Source: Thermoleophilia bacterium (GTDB lineage Bacteria > Actinomycetota > Thermoleophilia > Gaiellales > JAICJC01). From it: a stretch of 11,996 nucleotides of DNA. The notes below the pieces were generated by a model. It was given only the letters and a program-made list of their open reading frames with translations. It was not told the origin of the DNA and ran no database searches. Below are positions 1-6,453 of the stretch, piece by piece (the first letter of the stretch is position 1; each line of letters begins with the position of its first letter). Both the position numbers and the translations under genes were made by a program. Where the stretch lies: positions 1-11,996 of the forward strand of contig JAICJM010000118.1 of NCBI GenBank assembly GCA_025928435.1, read 5' to 3'.

Positions 1-489
1 CTGGACCGCCTGGAACTCGGTCCGGGCGAACGCGCTCACGAACAGCCCGAGCGCCATCCCGAGCACCGCGTTCGCGATCGCGAGCCCGGCCACGACCCAC
101 TCCGAGCCGGCCACCTGGAGGTCGAGCAGGCCGAAGGCGACTCCCGCCGTCAGCGCCGCCTGCACCGCCGCCACCGCGCCGAAGGCGATCCCGTAGCCCG
201 CCAGCAGGTCGAGCTTGCCGAGGGGCATCGCCATCAGCCGCTCGAGCGTCCCGGTCGTGCGCTCGCGCAGCATGGTGATGGCCGTGACGAGGAACATGCT
301 GATGAACGGGAAGATCCCGAGCAGCGGCGTGCCGACGCGCTGGAACTCGAGCGGCTGGCCGTCGAGGACGTAGCGCAGCAGCACCTCGAGCAGGCAGGGA
401 ACGACGAGCAGCATCGCCACCGTGCGCGGGTCGCGGCGCAGCTGCAGCATCACCCGCGCCGCCGTCGCCAGCGTGATCCGCGCGCTCAT
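1..489 (-). CDS. ABC-2 type transporter permease, C-terminus cut off by window edge
   Basis: Membrane subunit of an ABC-2 type exporter, the partner of the ATPase encoded just upstream. The ATG at 489 overlaps the ATPase stop codon in an ATGA arrangement, so the two are almost certainly translationally coupled. I read 163 residues before the window ends. A hydrophobic segment lies at about residues 25-42, others at about 57-74, 96-121 and 131-152. The hallmark RERTTGTLERL stretch sits at residues 75-85; this conserved loop is typical of ABC2_membrane-family permeases such as the DrrB/YhhJ types. Members are usually 240-380 residues, so perhaps a third or more of the protein lies outside. The substrate (drug, lipid or polysaccharide) cannot be told from what is visible. 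Confidence 0.9.
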   Translation of the reverse strand, partial: MSARITLATAARVMLQLRRDPRTVAMLLVVPCLLEVLLRYVLDGQPLEFQRVGTPLLGIFPFISMFLVTAITMLRERTTGTLERLMAMPLGKLDLLAGYGIAFGAVAAVQAALTAGVAFGLLDLQVAGSEWVVAGLAIANAVLGMALGLFVSAFARTEFQAVQ

Positions 490-1211
490 CCCGCCGCCTC
501 CCAGCGCTCGATCGTGCGCACGAACGCCTCGCCGAGGTCGTCCTCGCCCGTCTCGGCCCGCAACCGGCCCGGCGTCTGGGCGGCCAGGATGTGCCCGTCG
601 CGCATCAGCAGCAGGTGGCTGCAGCGGTCGGCCTCGTCCATCACGTGGCTCGAGACGAGCAGCGTGGTGCCCGCCTCGGCGAGGGCGGCGAAGGTCTCCC
701 ACAGGTCGCGCCGCAGCAGCGGGTCGAGCCCGACCGTGGGCTCGTCGAGGACGAGCAGCGGCGGCTCGTTCAGGAGGGCGGTCGCGAGCGACACCCGCGC
801 CCGCTGGCCGCCGGAGAGCGATCCGACCACGCGGCCCGCGAACGCCCTCATGCCGACCGTCTCGATCACGGCGTCGACCCGCTCGGGCGCCGTGCCGAGG
901 ACGGCGGCGAAGTAGCGCAGGTTCTCGCGCACCGACAGGTCGCCGTACACGGACGGCGCCTGGGTGACGTAGCCGACCCGCGCCCGCAACGACCGCGAGC
1001 CCGCCGGCTCGCCGAGCACGATCACGGCCCCCGAGGCGACGATCTGCACGCCGACGATCGAGCGCATCAGCGTCGACTTGCCGCAGCCGCTCGGGCCGAG
1101 CAGGCCGGTCACCGTGCCCGCCTGCACCTCGAGGCTGATCCGGTGGAGCACGTCGACGCCGCCCCGGCGCACGAGCAGGTCGCGGACTGCGATGACGGGC
1201 TCGGCGGCCAC
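486..1211 (-). CDS. ABC transporter ATP-binding protein (ABC-2 exporter)
   Basis: Cytoplasmic ATPase that would power the adjacent ABC-2 permease. All nucleotide-binding motifs are intact in the 241 residues: Walker A GPSGCGKST at 39-47, Q-loop glutamine at 84, signature LSGGQ at 132-136, Walker B LLVLDEP at 152-158 and the H-loop histidine at 189. The DEPTVGLDP stretch and the length of about 240 match the DrrA/CcmA-like exporter subfamily. The start is a GTG at 1211. No Shine-Dalgarno precedes it, but a TAGCAT -10 box ends 6 bases upstream, so a leaderless transcript is likely. The permease overlaps its 3' end by 4 bases. Exporter class is firm; the substrate is unknown. Confidence 0.95.
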   Translation of the reverse strand: MAAEPVIAVRDLLVRRGGVDVLHRISLEVQAGTVTGLLGPSGCGKSTLMRSIVGVQIVASGAVIVLGEPAGSRSLRARVGYVTQAPSVYGDLSVRENLRYFAAVLGTAPERVDAVIETVGMRAFAGRVVGSLSGGQRARVSLATALLNEPPLLVLDEPTVGLDPLLRRDLWETFAALAEAGTTLLVSSHVMDEADRCSHLLLMRDGHILAAQTPGRLRAETGEDDLGEAFVRTIERWEAAG

Positions 1212-1217
1212 CGGGGG

Positions 1218-1223
1218 ATGCTA
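1218..1223 (-). promoter_or_regulatory. Putative -10 box of a leaderless promoter for the ABC ATPase gene
   Basis: On the minus strand TAGCAT fits the actinobacterial TAnnnT -10 consensus. It is separated from the GTG start codon by six bases (CCCCCG), which puts the transcription start at or within a base or two of the start codon. No convincing -35 hexamer is visible. Inferred from sequence only. Confidence 0.4.
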
Positions 1224-1264
1224 GAGCCGGAAGGCGATGGCGCGGACGCGGCGAACCACGACGG

Positions 1265-1909
1265 ATGAGCCAGACGACGAGGCGAGGCCTGACGGCCGTG
1301 GTCGGCCTCGCAGGCTTGGCCGGGCTGATCGCTTTCGACGAGCTCGTGCTGCGCGCGCTCTTCGGGACCCACTACCTGAGCTGGTACCTGGCGAACGGGG
1401 CGATCGTGAGCCTCGTCGTCGCCTTCGTGACCCTCGCATGGGGTGACCTGAACGACATGCCCGGGCTGATCTCCGCGCACCCGCTCGAGTACGCCGCCGC
1501 CCACGTCGCGCTGTGCGTCCTCCCGAGCCAGTCGCTGGCGGCGATCCTCGCCCCGCGCCAAGGGGAACGCCCCGAGACGGCGCCGATCGGCCTGCCGGTC
1601 CTCGACGCGATCCTGACGGTCGCCGTGACACTCGTCCTGCTGGCTGCGTTCGTCGCCTTCATCCTCGTGGTCGCCCCGATCCAGTACGTCGTCTACCTCG
1701 TGGCGGGCGCGCCCGGGCGCGAGGCGTATGCCTCGCCCGAGCGGGTCTGGTACCGGATCCGGGCGCGCGAGATCCTCGTCGAGTCCGGCCCGCGCACGAA
1801 CGAGCTGCCCGCGGGCGCCGACGAGTCCGCCTACACGGGCCGGCCGGTCACGTTCACCGCCGCCACCGCCTCGGCGCTTCTCTTCGCCGCCCAGCAGGTG
1901 GTCGCATAG
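1265..1909 (+). CDS. Hypothetical integral membrane protein
   Basis: I do not recognise a family. The 214-residue product has hydrophobic segments at about residues 9-24, 43-59 and a long one at 112-147 that could be two passes or one pass plus a re-entrant stretch. The tail of about 65 residues is polar and probably cytoplasmic, with YRIRAREILVESG at about 163-175. Residues 60-110 form a polar loop. The ATG at 1265 has no obvious ribosome binding site. The gene diverges from the ABC ATPase and ends just before, or slightly inside, the reading frame of the downstream flavoprotein, so the two are probably co-transcribed. The frame is open and unbroken and gives a sensible membrane protein, which supports it over the overlapping alternative frames. 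Confidence 0.7.
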   Translation: MSQTTRRGLTAVVGLAGLAGLIAFDELVLRALFGTHYLSWYLANGAIVSLVVAFVTLAWGDLNDMPGLISAHPLEYAAAHVALCVLPSQSLAAILAPRQGERPETAPIGLPVLDAILTVAVTLVLLAAFVAFILVVAPIQYVVYLVAGAPGREAYASPERVWYRIRAREILVESGPRTNELPAGADESAYTGRPVTFTAATASALLFAAQQVVA

Positions 1910-1953
1910 CCGACCCGGCCGCCGGCGCGGCGCGGCGCGATCTCGCCCGCATC

Positions 1954-3294
1954 GTGGGGGAGGACGCGGTGCAGGTCCCGGTCGCCGACCGGTCGCTCCT
2001 GCGCGACATGACCGAGACGCGGGGGCTCGCCGGCGACGCGCTCGGGGCCGTCTTCCCCGGCTCGACGGACGAGGTCGCCGCGGTGGTGCGCTGGTGCGCG
2101 CGGGCGAGTGTCCCCTTCGTGCCCCGCGGGGGCGGCACCGGCTACGCCGGCGGCGCGATGCCGGACGCCGGCTCCCTGGTCGTCGCGCTCGCCCGGATGA
2201 CGCGCGTGCGCGAGGCGGTGCCGGAGGCGTGGCGGATGACGGTCGAGGCCGGGCTCACCACCCGCCGGCTGCACCAGGAGGCCGCGGGTGAGGGGCTGTG
2301 GTTCGCCCCCAACCCGGGCGCGGCCGAGCAGTCCCAGCTCGGCGGGAACATCGCGACGAACGCCGGCGGCCCGCGGTCGTTCCGGCACGGCACGGTGCGC
2401 TCGTTCGTCACCGGCGTCGAGCTCGTGCTGTCGTCGGGCGAGGTACTCGTGGCCGGCGGCGCGGCGCGCAAGAACGTCGAGGCACTCGACCTGACAGGCC
2501 TCGCCTGCGGGTCGGAGGGGACGCTCGGCGTGATCACGGCCGCCTGGCTACGGCTGCTGCCGCGGCCCGAGGCGATCCTGCCCGCGATCGCGCTCTACCC
2601 TGATCGCGGCGCCGGCGTGGCCGCGCTCGAGTCGGTCATGGCGTGCGGCTGCGTGCCGACGGCGCTCGAGTTCGTCGACGAGCGCGCCTTCGCGGCCGCG
2701 GCGGCGACGTACCCCCGACACGCCGCGCCGGGGTCGTTCGCGGTCATCACCGAGTCGGCCGGCCCGACGGCGATCGCGCGGGCCGAGCGGGACATCCTGG
2801 TCGAGGCGCTCACGCCCGGGGCGACCGCCGTCGACGCGCCCGACTCCCCCGGGGAGCAGCGCGCGCTCGAGTCGTGGCGCGACGGCGTCTCGCCGGCCGT
2901 CGTGGCGGTGCGCGGCGGCAAGGTCTCCGAGGACTTCGCGGTCCCGTTCGACCGGCTCGGCGAGGCCCTCGACATGATCGAGCGCATCGGCCGCGAGCAC
3001 GGCGCCGAGGTGGCGTGCTGGGGGCACGCGGGCGACGGCAACGTGCACGCCTCCGTGCTCGCCGACCGCGCCGACCGGGCGGCGCTGCGCCGGGCGGAGG
3101 CGGTCGCTGACGCGTTCCACGGGGTGCCGCGCGCGCTGGGGGGCTCGCTCACGGCCGAGCACGGCGTCGGGGTGGTCAAGCTCGAGGCGGCGACGGGCCT
3201 CCCGCCGGCCCTCCTCCGGGCTCAGCGGGCCGTGGCCGGCGCGCTCGACCCGGCCGGGCTGGCCAATCCGGGCCGCAAGATACCCCGGGCATGA
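1954..3294 (+). CDS. FAD-linked oxidase, glycolate oxidase GlcD / D-lactate dehydrogenase type
   Basis: Flavoprotein of the GlcD/VAO family, which oxidises 2-hydroxy acids such as glycolate or D-lactate. From the chosen GTG the product is 446 residues, near the usual 450-480. The FAD_binding_4 domain shows PRGGGTGYAGG at 58-67, NPGAAEQSQLGGNIATNAGG at 120-139 and GSEGTLGVIT at 186-195. The C-terminal FAD-oxidase domain shows GHAGDGNVHAS at 357-367 and LTAEHGVGVVK at 399-409, with a terminal ANPGRK at 437-442. The start is uncertain: GTG 1954 keeps the family's usual GEDAV element, while GTG 1969 lies five bases after a GGGGGAGG at 1956-1963. There is no neighbouring GlcE or GlcF, so it looks like a single-subunit enzyme. 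Family is firm; substrate is not. Confidence 0.92.
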   Translation: MGEDAVQVPVADRSLLRDMTETRGLAGDALGAVFPGSTDEVAAVVRWCARASVPFVPRGGGTGYAGGAMPDAGSLVVALARMTRVREAVPEAWRMTVEAGLTTRRLHQEAAGEGLWFAPNPGAAEQSQLGGNIATNAGGPRSFRHGTVRSFVTGVELVLSSGEVLVAGGAARKNVEALDLTGLACGSEGTLGVITAAWLRLLPRPEAILPAIALYPDRGAGVAALESVMACGCVPTALEFVDERAFAAAAATYPRHAAPGSFAVITESAGPTAIARAERDILVEALTPGATAVDAPDSPGEQRALESWRDGVSPAVVAVRGGKVSEDFAVPFDRLGEALDMIERIGREHGAEVACWGHAGDGNVHASVLADRADRAALRRAEAVADAFHGVPRALGGSLTAEHGVGVVKLEAATGLPPALLRAQRAVAGALDPAGLANPGRKIPRA

Positions 3295-3303
3295 CGGATG
3301 CTC

Positions 3304-3309
3304 TAGAGT
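3304..3309 (+). promoter_or_regulatory. Putative -10 box of a leaderless promoter for the YbjQ-family gene
   Basis: TAGAGT matches TAnnnT and ends eight bases before the ATG at 3318, which lacks any Shine-Dalgarno. The spacing puts transcription start at or next to the start codon. The gene could still also be read through from the upstream oxidase. No clear -35 is seen. Confidence 0.4.
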
Positions 3310-3317
3310 CTCGCGCC

Positions 3318-3638
3318 ATGATCATCACGACGACCAACGACCTCCCCGGCTACGCGATCGAGGAGGTGCTGGGTGAGGTGTTCGGCCTGACCGTCCGCTC
3401 GCGCAACGTCGGCTCCCAGCTCGGCGCCGGGCTCAAGTCGCTCGTCGGCGGCGAGCTCAAGGGCATGACCAAGGCGCTCGCCGACAGCCGCGCGCAGGTG
3501 ATCGAGCGGCTGACCGAGGAGGCGCAGAGCCGCGGCGGCAACGCGATCCTCGCCATGCGCTTCGACACGTCGGAGATGGGCGGGACGTGGACCGAGATCT
3601 GCGCCTACGGCACGGCCGTCCGCGTCCGCAAGCTCTAG
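3318..3638 (+). CDS. YbjQ/UPF0145 family protein (heavy-metal-binding domain type)
   Basis: A 106-residue protein with the hallmark start of the YbjQ family, MIITTTNDLPGY, followed by EVLGEVFGLTVRSRN at 16-30 and GSQLGAGLKSLVGGELKGMTK at 32-52. The end carries GGNAILAMRFDTSEMGG at 73-89. These small proteins assemble into oligomeric rings; the function is not established, although the family is often labelled heavy-metal binding. An ATG at 3291 overlaps the oxidase stop, but family members begin at the MIITTT methionine, so 3318 is chosen. The gene converges on the small minus-strand gene with only four bases between the stops. No terminator hairpin separates them. Confidence 0.93.
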   Translation: MIITTTNDLPGYAIEEVLGEVFGLTVRSRNVGSQLGAGLKSLVGGELKGMTKALADSRAQVIERLTEEAQSRGGNAILAMRFDTSEMGGTWTEICAYGTAVRVRKL

Positions 3639-3642
3639 ACGG

Positions 3643-3813
3643 CTATTTGCGGCGTCGGGGTGCGCGGCGCAGATCGCGCTCGATGCAGTAGGCGGCAAAC
3701 TGGGCGTGGCGGGTCAGGTAGACCGCCAGCTCGAGCATTCCGAACGCGACCCATTCATGGAAGAAGCGCTCGTCGACCGCGTTGCGGGGGACGCCTGGAG
3801 CAGGGGAATCCAT
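3643..3813 (-). CDS. Small unrecognised protein, 56 residues
   Basis: I do not recognise this protein. The chosen ATG at 3813 follows a GAGGTG Shine-Dalgarno about five bases upstream and gives 56 residues. The middle (FFHEWVAFGMLELAVYLTRHAQFAAY, about residues 17-42) is amphipathic with many aromatics and likely helical. The tail is strongly basic, ending APRRRK. A longer 71-residue form starting at 3858 is possible, but it has no ribosome binding site and its start lies inside the 16-bp palindrome at 3842-3857. The frame uses ordinary codons for the region. It could be a small DNA- or membrane-associated protein, but nothing proves this. The four-base convergence with the YbjQ gene and the good ribosome binding site favour a real gene. 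Confidence 0.55.
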   Translation of the reverse strand: MDSPAPGVPRNAVDERFFHEWVAFGMLELAVYLTRHAQFAAYCIERDLRRAPRRRK

Positions 3814-3841
3814 GTGGCACCTCACCGGGGGGAGAGGGGGT

Positions 3842-3857
3842 TGAGAAGGCCTTCTCA
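3842..3857. promoter_or_regulatory. 16-bp perfect palindrome upstream of the small gene
   Basis: TGAGAAGGCCTTCTCA is a perfect 16-bp palindrome with no spacer, 29 bases before the small gene's ATG at 3813. A palindrome without a loop suits a dimeric repressor site better than an RNA hairpin. The surrounding region to about 3935 is the most AT-rich part of the window, as expected for a promoter. No regulator can be named. Confidence 0.4.
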
Positions 3858-3964
3858 TTGAGCCGTAGACGGTGCCCGCGCGATTCCCCCGTTCGGGTCA
3901 TTTGTAAGAATTGCAAGAAGAATGATTGACACGCGGTTGCGCGCAAACGCCGGGAGGGTGATTC

Positions 3965-4014
3965 GAGCCGGGGACTGTCCCCGAGAATCGGGGACTGTCC
4001 CCGATTCTCGGCTC
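3965..4014. repeat. Double GGGGACTGTCCCC palindromic element (REP-like)
   Basis: Two copies of the 13-bp palindrome GGGGACTGTCCCC (3970-3982 and 3990-4002) lie 20 bases apart. The second is embedded in a longer perfect inverted repeat, 3982-4010, with 14-bp arms around a single central T. An outer GAGCC/GGCTC pair (3965-3969 and 4010-4014) closes the whole element. It sits nine bases past the GFA gene stop codon, so it could act as a terminator hairpin there, though there is no T-tract. Palindromes with this core recur in intergenic DNA of many unrelated bacteria, and I infer a REP-type element mobilised by a Y1 (RAYT-type) transposase. No transposase is present in the window. Confidence 0.7.
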
Positions 4015-4023
4015 CACGATCAG

Positions 4024-4434
4024 CTACGGGCGCTCGGCGTGGCGCGGCAGACCGTCGTCGGGGATGTCCTCCCACGACGCGGCGTAGGCCACGAACTGGC
4101 GCAGCGACGGGCGGATGCCGGGATCGCCGTCGAAGGCGCCCAGCCGCACGCTGATGATCTCGGGGTCGACGGGGCTCTGGCTCCAGAGGGCCGATCCGCA
4201 CGCGCCGCAGAACAGCTTGGGAAAGCCGTCGGGCGGCGCGTACGTGCGGATCAGCTCCTCACCCTGGGTCACGGTCAGCGATCCAGGCTGGATCCGGGCC
4301 TGCGCCGACGCCGCCGTGCCCGTTCGGCGCTGGCAGCGTGTGCAATGGCAGTAGGTCGCGACGACGAGCGGCGCATCGACCCGGAAGCGGACTCCTCCGC
4401 ACAGGCAGCCGCCGGTGAGAGGCATGTCCGCCAT
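4024..4434 (-). CDS. GFA/CENP-V family zinc protein
   Basis: A 136-residue protein of the glutathione-dependent formaldehyde-activating (GFA/CENP-V) fold. The seven zinc-ligand cysteines of the family are all visible: CLC at 10-12, CHCTRC at 29-34 and CGAC at 76-79. Family members bind two zinc ions; a few handle glutathione adducts, but most, including this one, have no proven substrate. The length matches single-domain members. The ATG at 4434 falls two bases after the stop codon of the upstream ABM-like gene, so the pair forms an operon and translation may be coupled; no separate ribosome binding site is seen. A second ATG three codons in is also possible. The gene ends just before the palindromic element at 3965-4014. 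Confidence 0.93.
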   Translation of the reverse strand: MADMPLTGGCLCGGVRFRVDAPLVVATYCHCTRCQRRTGTAASAQARIQPGSLTVTQGEELIRTYAPPDGFPKLFCGACGSALWSQSPVDPEIISVRLGAFDGDPGIRPSLRQFVAYAASWEDIPDDGLPRHAERP

Positions 4435-4436
4435 CG

Positions 4437-4742
4437 CTAAAACTGGTCCGGCGTGTCGACGGGGTGCCAGATCTGGACGCGGGGCTGGGCCGTGACGCCC
4501 GCCTCCGCCATCATCTGGGGGATCTCGGGGCTCGACTCGAAGAACCTCTGAAAGCCCTCCGCCGATTCCCACTCGTCGAAGACCGCGATGGTGCCGCCGT
4601 CGGAGCTCGCGAGGAACCGGTGGTGGATCGCGCCGTTCTCCTTCGCCCGGGCATTGATGCGCTCCCACCGCCCCGAGTCGGCCATGACGTCGGCCAGCCG
4701 GCCGGGATCACCCTCCACCTGCAGCATCATGAACACGCTCAT
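4437..4742 (-). CDS. ABM-fold (antibiotic biosynthesis monooxygenase-like) small protein
   Basis: A 101-residue protein with the shape of the dimeric alpha-beta barrel (ABM) superfamily. It has an MSVFMMLQVEGDP opening strand, a helix with DSGRWERINARAKENG at about 22-37, the HHRFLASSDGGTIAVFDEWES block at 40-60 and GFQRFFESSPEIPQMMAEAG at 63-82. Such proteins are either cofactor-less monooxygenases or catalytically silent small barrels; no catalytic residue can be assigned here. A GAGGAG lies about nine bases before the ATG. TAGTGT (4795-4800) and TAGCGT (4770-4775) upstream on the minus strand are weak -10 candidates. It is co-transcribed with the GFA gene two bases downstream, which hints at a shared role in handling a reactive small molecule, but that is inference. 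Confidence 0.82.
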   Translation of the reverse strand: MSVFMMLQVEGDPGRLADVMADSGRWERINARAKENGAIHHRFLASSDGGTIAVFDEWESAEGFQRFFESSPEIPQMMAEAGVTAQPRVQIWHPVDTPDQF

Positions 4743-4797
4743 CCTGGGTCTCCTCGAGTCGGGCGGACAACGCTACATCGGGAGGCCATTCGCCACA

Positions 4798-5397
4798 CTA
4801 GCCCGGTCCGGTTCGGACCGGCCCCGGGCGTGTGATCCCGGTCTCATAGGCGAATATCACGGCCTGGATGCGGTCGCGCAGGCCGAGCTTCATCAGGATC
4901 CGCTTGACGTGTGTCTTCACGGTCGTCTCCTCGATCACGAGGGCGGCCGCGATCTCCCCGTTCGAGAGGCCCCTCGCGACCAGCCCGAGCACCTCGCGCT
5001 CACGCGGGGTGAGGTCGGCCGCCGCGTCGCTGCCCGCGACCCGGGGCGCCGGGTCGCGCGAGAGCCGCTCGATGACGATCCGGGTGACGGACGGGGAGAG
5101 CAGCGAGTCGCCCGCGGCCACGGTGTGGATCGCGGCGAGCAACTGCTCCGGGCTCGTCCGCTTGAGGAGGAACCCGGACGCCCCGGCGCTGAGCGCGCCG
5201 AAGATGTAGTCGTCCTGCTCGAACGTCGTGAGGATCACGACCTTCACGTCGGGCGACGTCTCGAGCACCTCCCGGGTCGCGGCGATCCCGTCGAGGTCGG
5301 GCATCCGCACGTCCATCAGCACGAGGTCGGGCCGCAGCGCCCGCACGCGGGCGACCGCCGCCCGCCCGGTCTCGGCCTCGCCGACGACCTCGATATC
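4798..5397 (-). pseudogene. NarL/FixJ response regulator lacking its receiver N-terminus
   Basis: The frame from 5397 gives 199 residues of a NarL/FixJ regulator. The receiver runs from DIEVVGEAETG through the phospho-acceptor aspartate in LVLMDVRMPD (aspartate at 29), the switch threonine in ILTTFEQDDY and the lysine in GFLLKRTSPEQL at 75-86. The LuxR HTH follows, with LTPREREVLGLVARGLSNGEIA at 129-150 and TTVKTHVKRILMKLGLRDR at 158-176. The first receiver strand and helix, with the acidic pair that binds magnesium (about 25 residues), are absent. Upstream in frame there is no start codon, only out-of-frame kinase DNA. The HTH is complete, so an internally started HTH-only product is conceivable. 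Without its N-terminus the receiver should not fold or be phosphorylated. Confidence 0.85.
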
Positions 5398-6353
5398 ACG
5401 ACGGCCGCCTCGCCGCTGCCGTGGCGGGCGGCGTTCGTGAGCGACTCCTGCACGATGCGGTACGCGGCCTGGTCGAGGCTCGGAAGGAGCGGGCGGGGCC
5501 GGCCCTCCACCCGGACGGCGACCGCCATCCCCGCGGCTCGGTGCCGCTCGACGAGCGTGTCGAGCGCGCCCAGCCCGGTCGGCGGCTCGACCGCCTCCTC
5601 GCCCGCGGCGTCCTCGCGCAGGCCGCGGACGAGCTGGTCGATCTCGCCGATCGTCTCGCGGGCGACGTCCTCGATGGTCGTCAGGGCCGACCGGGCCGCC
5701 TCGGGGTCGCGCTCCTGGAGCAGCCGCGCCGCTCCGGCCTGCACGAGGATCACGTTGATCGCGTGGGCCGCGGAGTCGTGCAGGTCGCGGGCGATCCTGG
5801 TGCGCTCCTCTGCCGCGGCCAGGCGCCGCTCGCGGGCGGTGTCTCGCTCCGCCCGCGCCGCTCGCTCGGCCAGCTCCGCCCGGCGCGCGCGGCGGCCGCG
5901 GGCGGCGTCCCCGATGCCCCACGCCGCCCCCCAGACGACCACCCCGAAGAGGATCGGCGTGGTCGGGAAGCCGCCCTCCGAGATCGAGGTCGCCGTCAGG
6001 TGGACGGCGAACATGCCGAAGACGACCGCGGCCGTCCGCCCGACCCGCGAGCGGGTGCGGTCGTCGTTCGCCACGTAGAACAGCGCGGCGGTCGGCCCGA
6101 ACGGCGGCCCGGTCTGATAGCCGAGGCCGTAGATCACGGCGCTGGCCGCGGTGGTGAGGGCGAAGACGCCCAGCGGCGAGCGGCGGTGAAGGATCAACGA
6201 CAGGGTCGCGACGCCCGCGAGCGCGACGCCGGGCACGTCGATTCGGCGGGTCGACCCGTGGGCGTTGGCCAGCAGGCCCACCGTGAGCGCCAGCGCGGCC
6301 AGCGCCATGACGACGTCGCGGGGCGTCCACGGTCGCGTGTCGGAGGCGTGCAT
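5316..6353 (-). CDS. DesK/NarL-type sensor histidine kinase, truncated (probable pseudogene)
   Basis: Membrane histidine kinase with about five to six N-terminal hydrophobic segments between residues 13 and 148. A basic coiled-coil linker follows at about 150-185, then a HisKA_3 dimerisation domain with the phospho-acceptor histidine in RDLHDSAAH (residue 192). The N-box QESLTNAARH is at 302-311. Homology stops at about residue 320 (base 5396). The G1 (DxGxG) and G2 boxes that complete the ATP site are missing, and the frame continues for about 25 unrelated residues read out of frame through regulator DNA to the stop at 5316. It should therefore be unable to bind ATP. The ATG at 6353 has a GGAGGTGGG just before it and a TACCCT -10-like box at 6364-6369. 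Confidence 0.88.
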   Translation of the reverse strand: MHASDTRPWTPRDVVMALAALALTVGLLANAHGSTRRIDVPGVALAGVATLSLILHRRSPLGVFALTTAASAVIYGLGYQTGPPFGPTAALFYVANDDRTRSRVGRTAAVVFGMFAVHLTATSISEGGFPTTPILFGVVVWGAAWGIGDAARGRRARRAELAERAARAERDTARERRLAAAEERTRIARDLHDSAAHAINVILVQAGAARLLQERDPEAARSALTTIEDVARETIGEIDQLVRGLREDAAGEEAVEPPTGLGALDTLVERHRAAGMAVAVRVEGRPRPLLPSLDQAAYRIVQESLTNAARHGSGEAAVVISRSSARPRPGGRRSPACGRCGPTSC

Positions 6354-6397
6354 CCCACCTCCGAGGGTAACGCCCGCCGGGCCCCGTCGAGTCGCAC

Positions 6398-6446
6398 CGC
6401 GGGAGGATCCGCGTCCTCCTGCGGGAGGATGGCGAGGTTCCTCCTC
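6398..6446. promoter_or_regulatory. Operator-like repeat array between kinase and MMPL genes
   Basis: GCGGGAGGAT occurs twice, at 6399-6408 and 6421-6430, exactly 22 bp (two helical turns) apart. Each GGAGGA is paired with a downstream TCCTCC (6402-6407 with 6414-6419; 6424-6429 with 6439-6444), giving two inverted repeats with 6- and 9-bp spacers. The first extends to CGC/GCG outside a single mismatch. The array lies immediately upstream of the predicted MMPL -35, the position expected for a LuxR-type activator. I infer it is the site of the regulator encoded next door, or of a relative. Confidence 0.55.
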
Positions 6447-6453
6447 GGGGGCG

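Noticed and set aside
422..1268. Long plus-strand open frames over the ABC ATPase gene
   Set aside because: They are antisense to a gene with all ABC motifs, and their products are arginine/proline-rich low-complexity, as expected for GC-rich shadows.
3926..3931. TTGACA on the plus strand as a promoter -35
   Set aside because: No -10-like hexamer lies 16-19 bp downstream, and the next genes are on the minus strand.
3965..4014. CRISPR repeats
   Set aside because: Only two palindromic copies with a 7-base gap; no spacers of even length and no cas genes.
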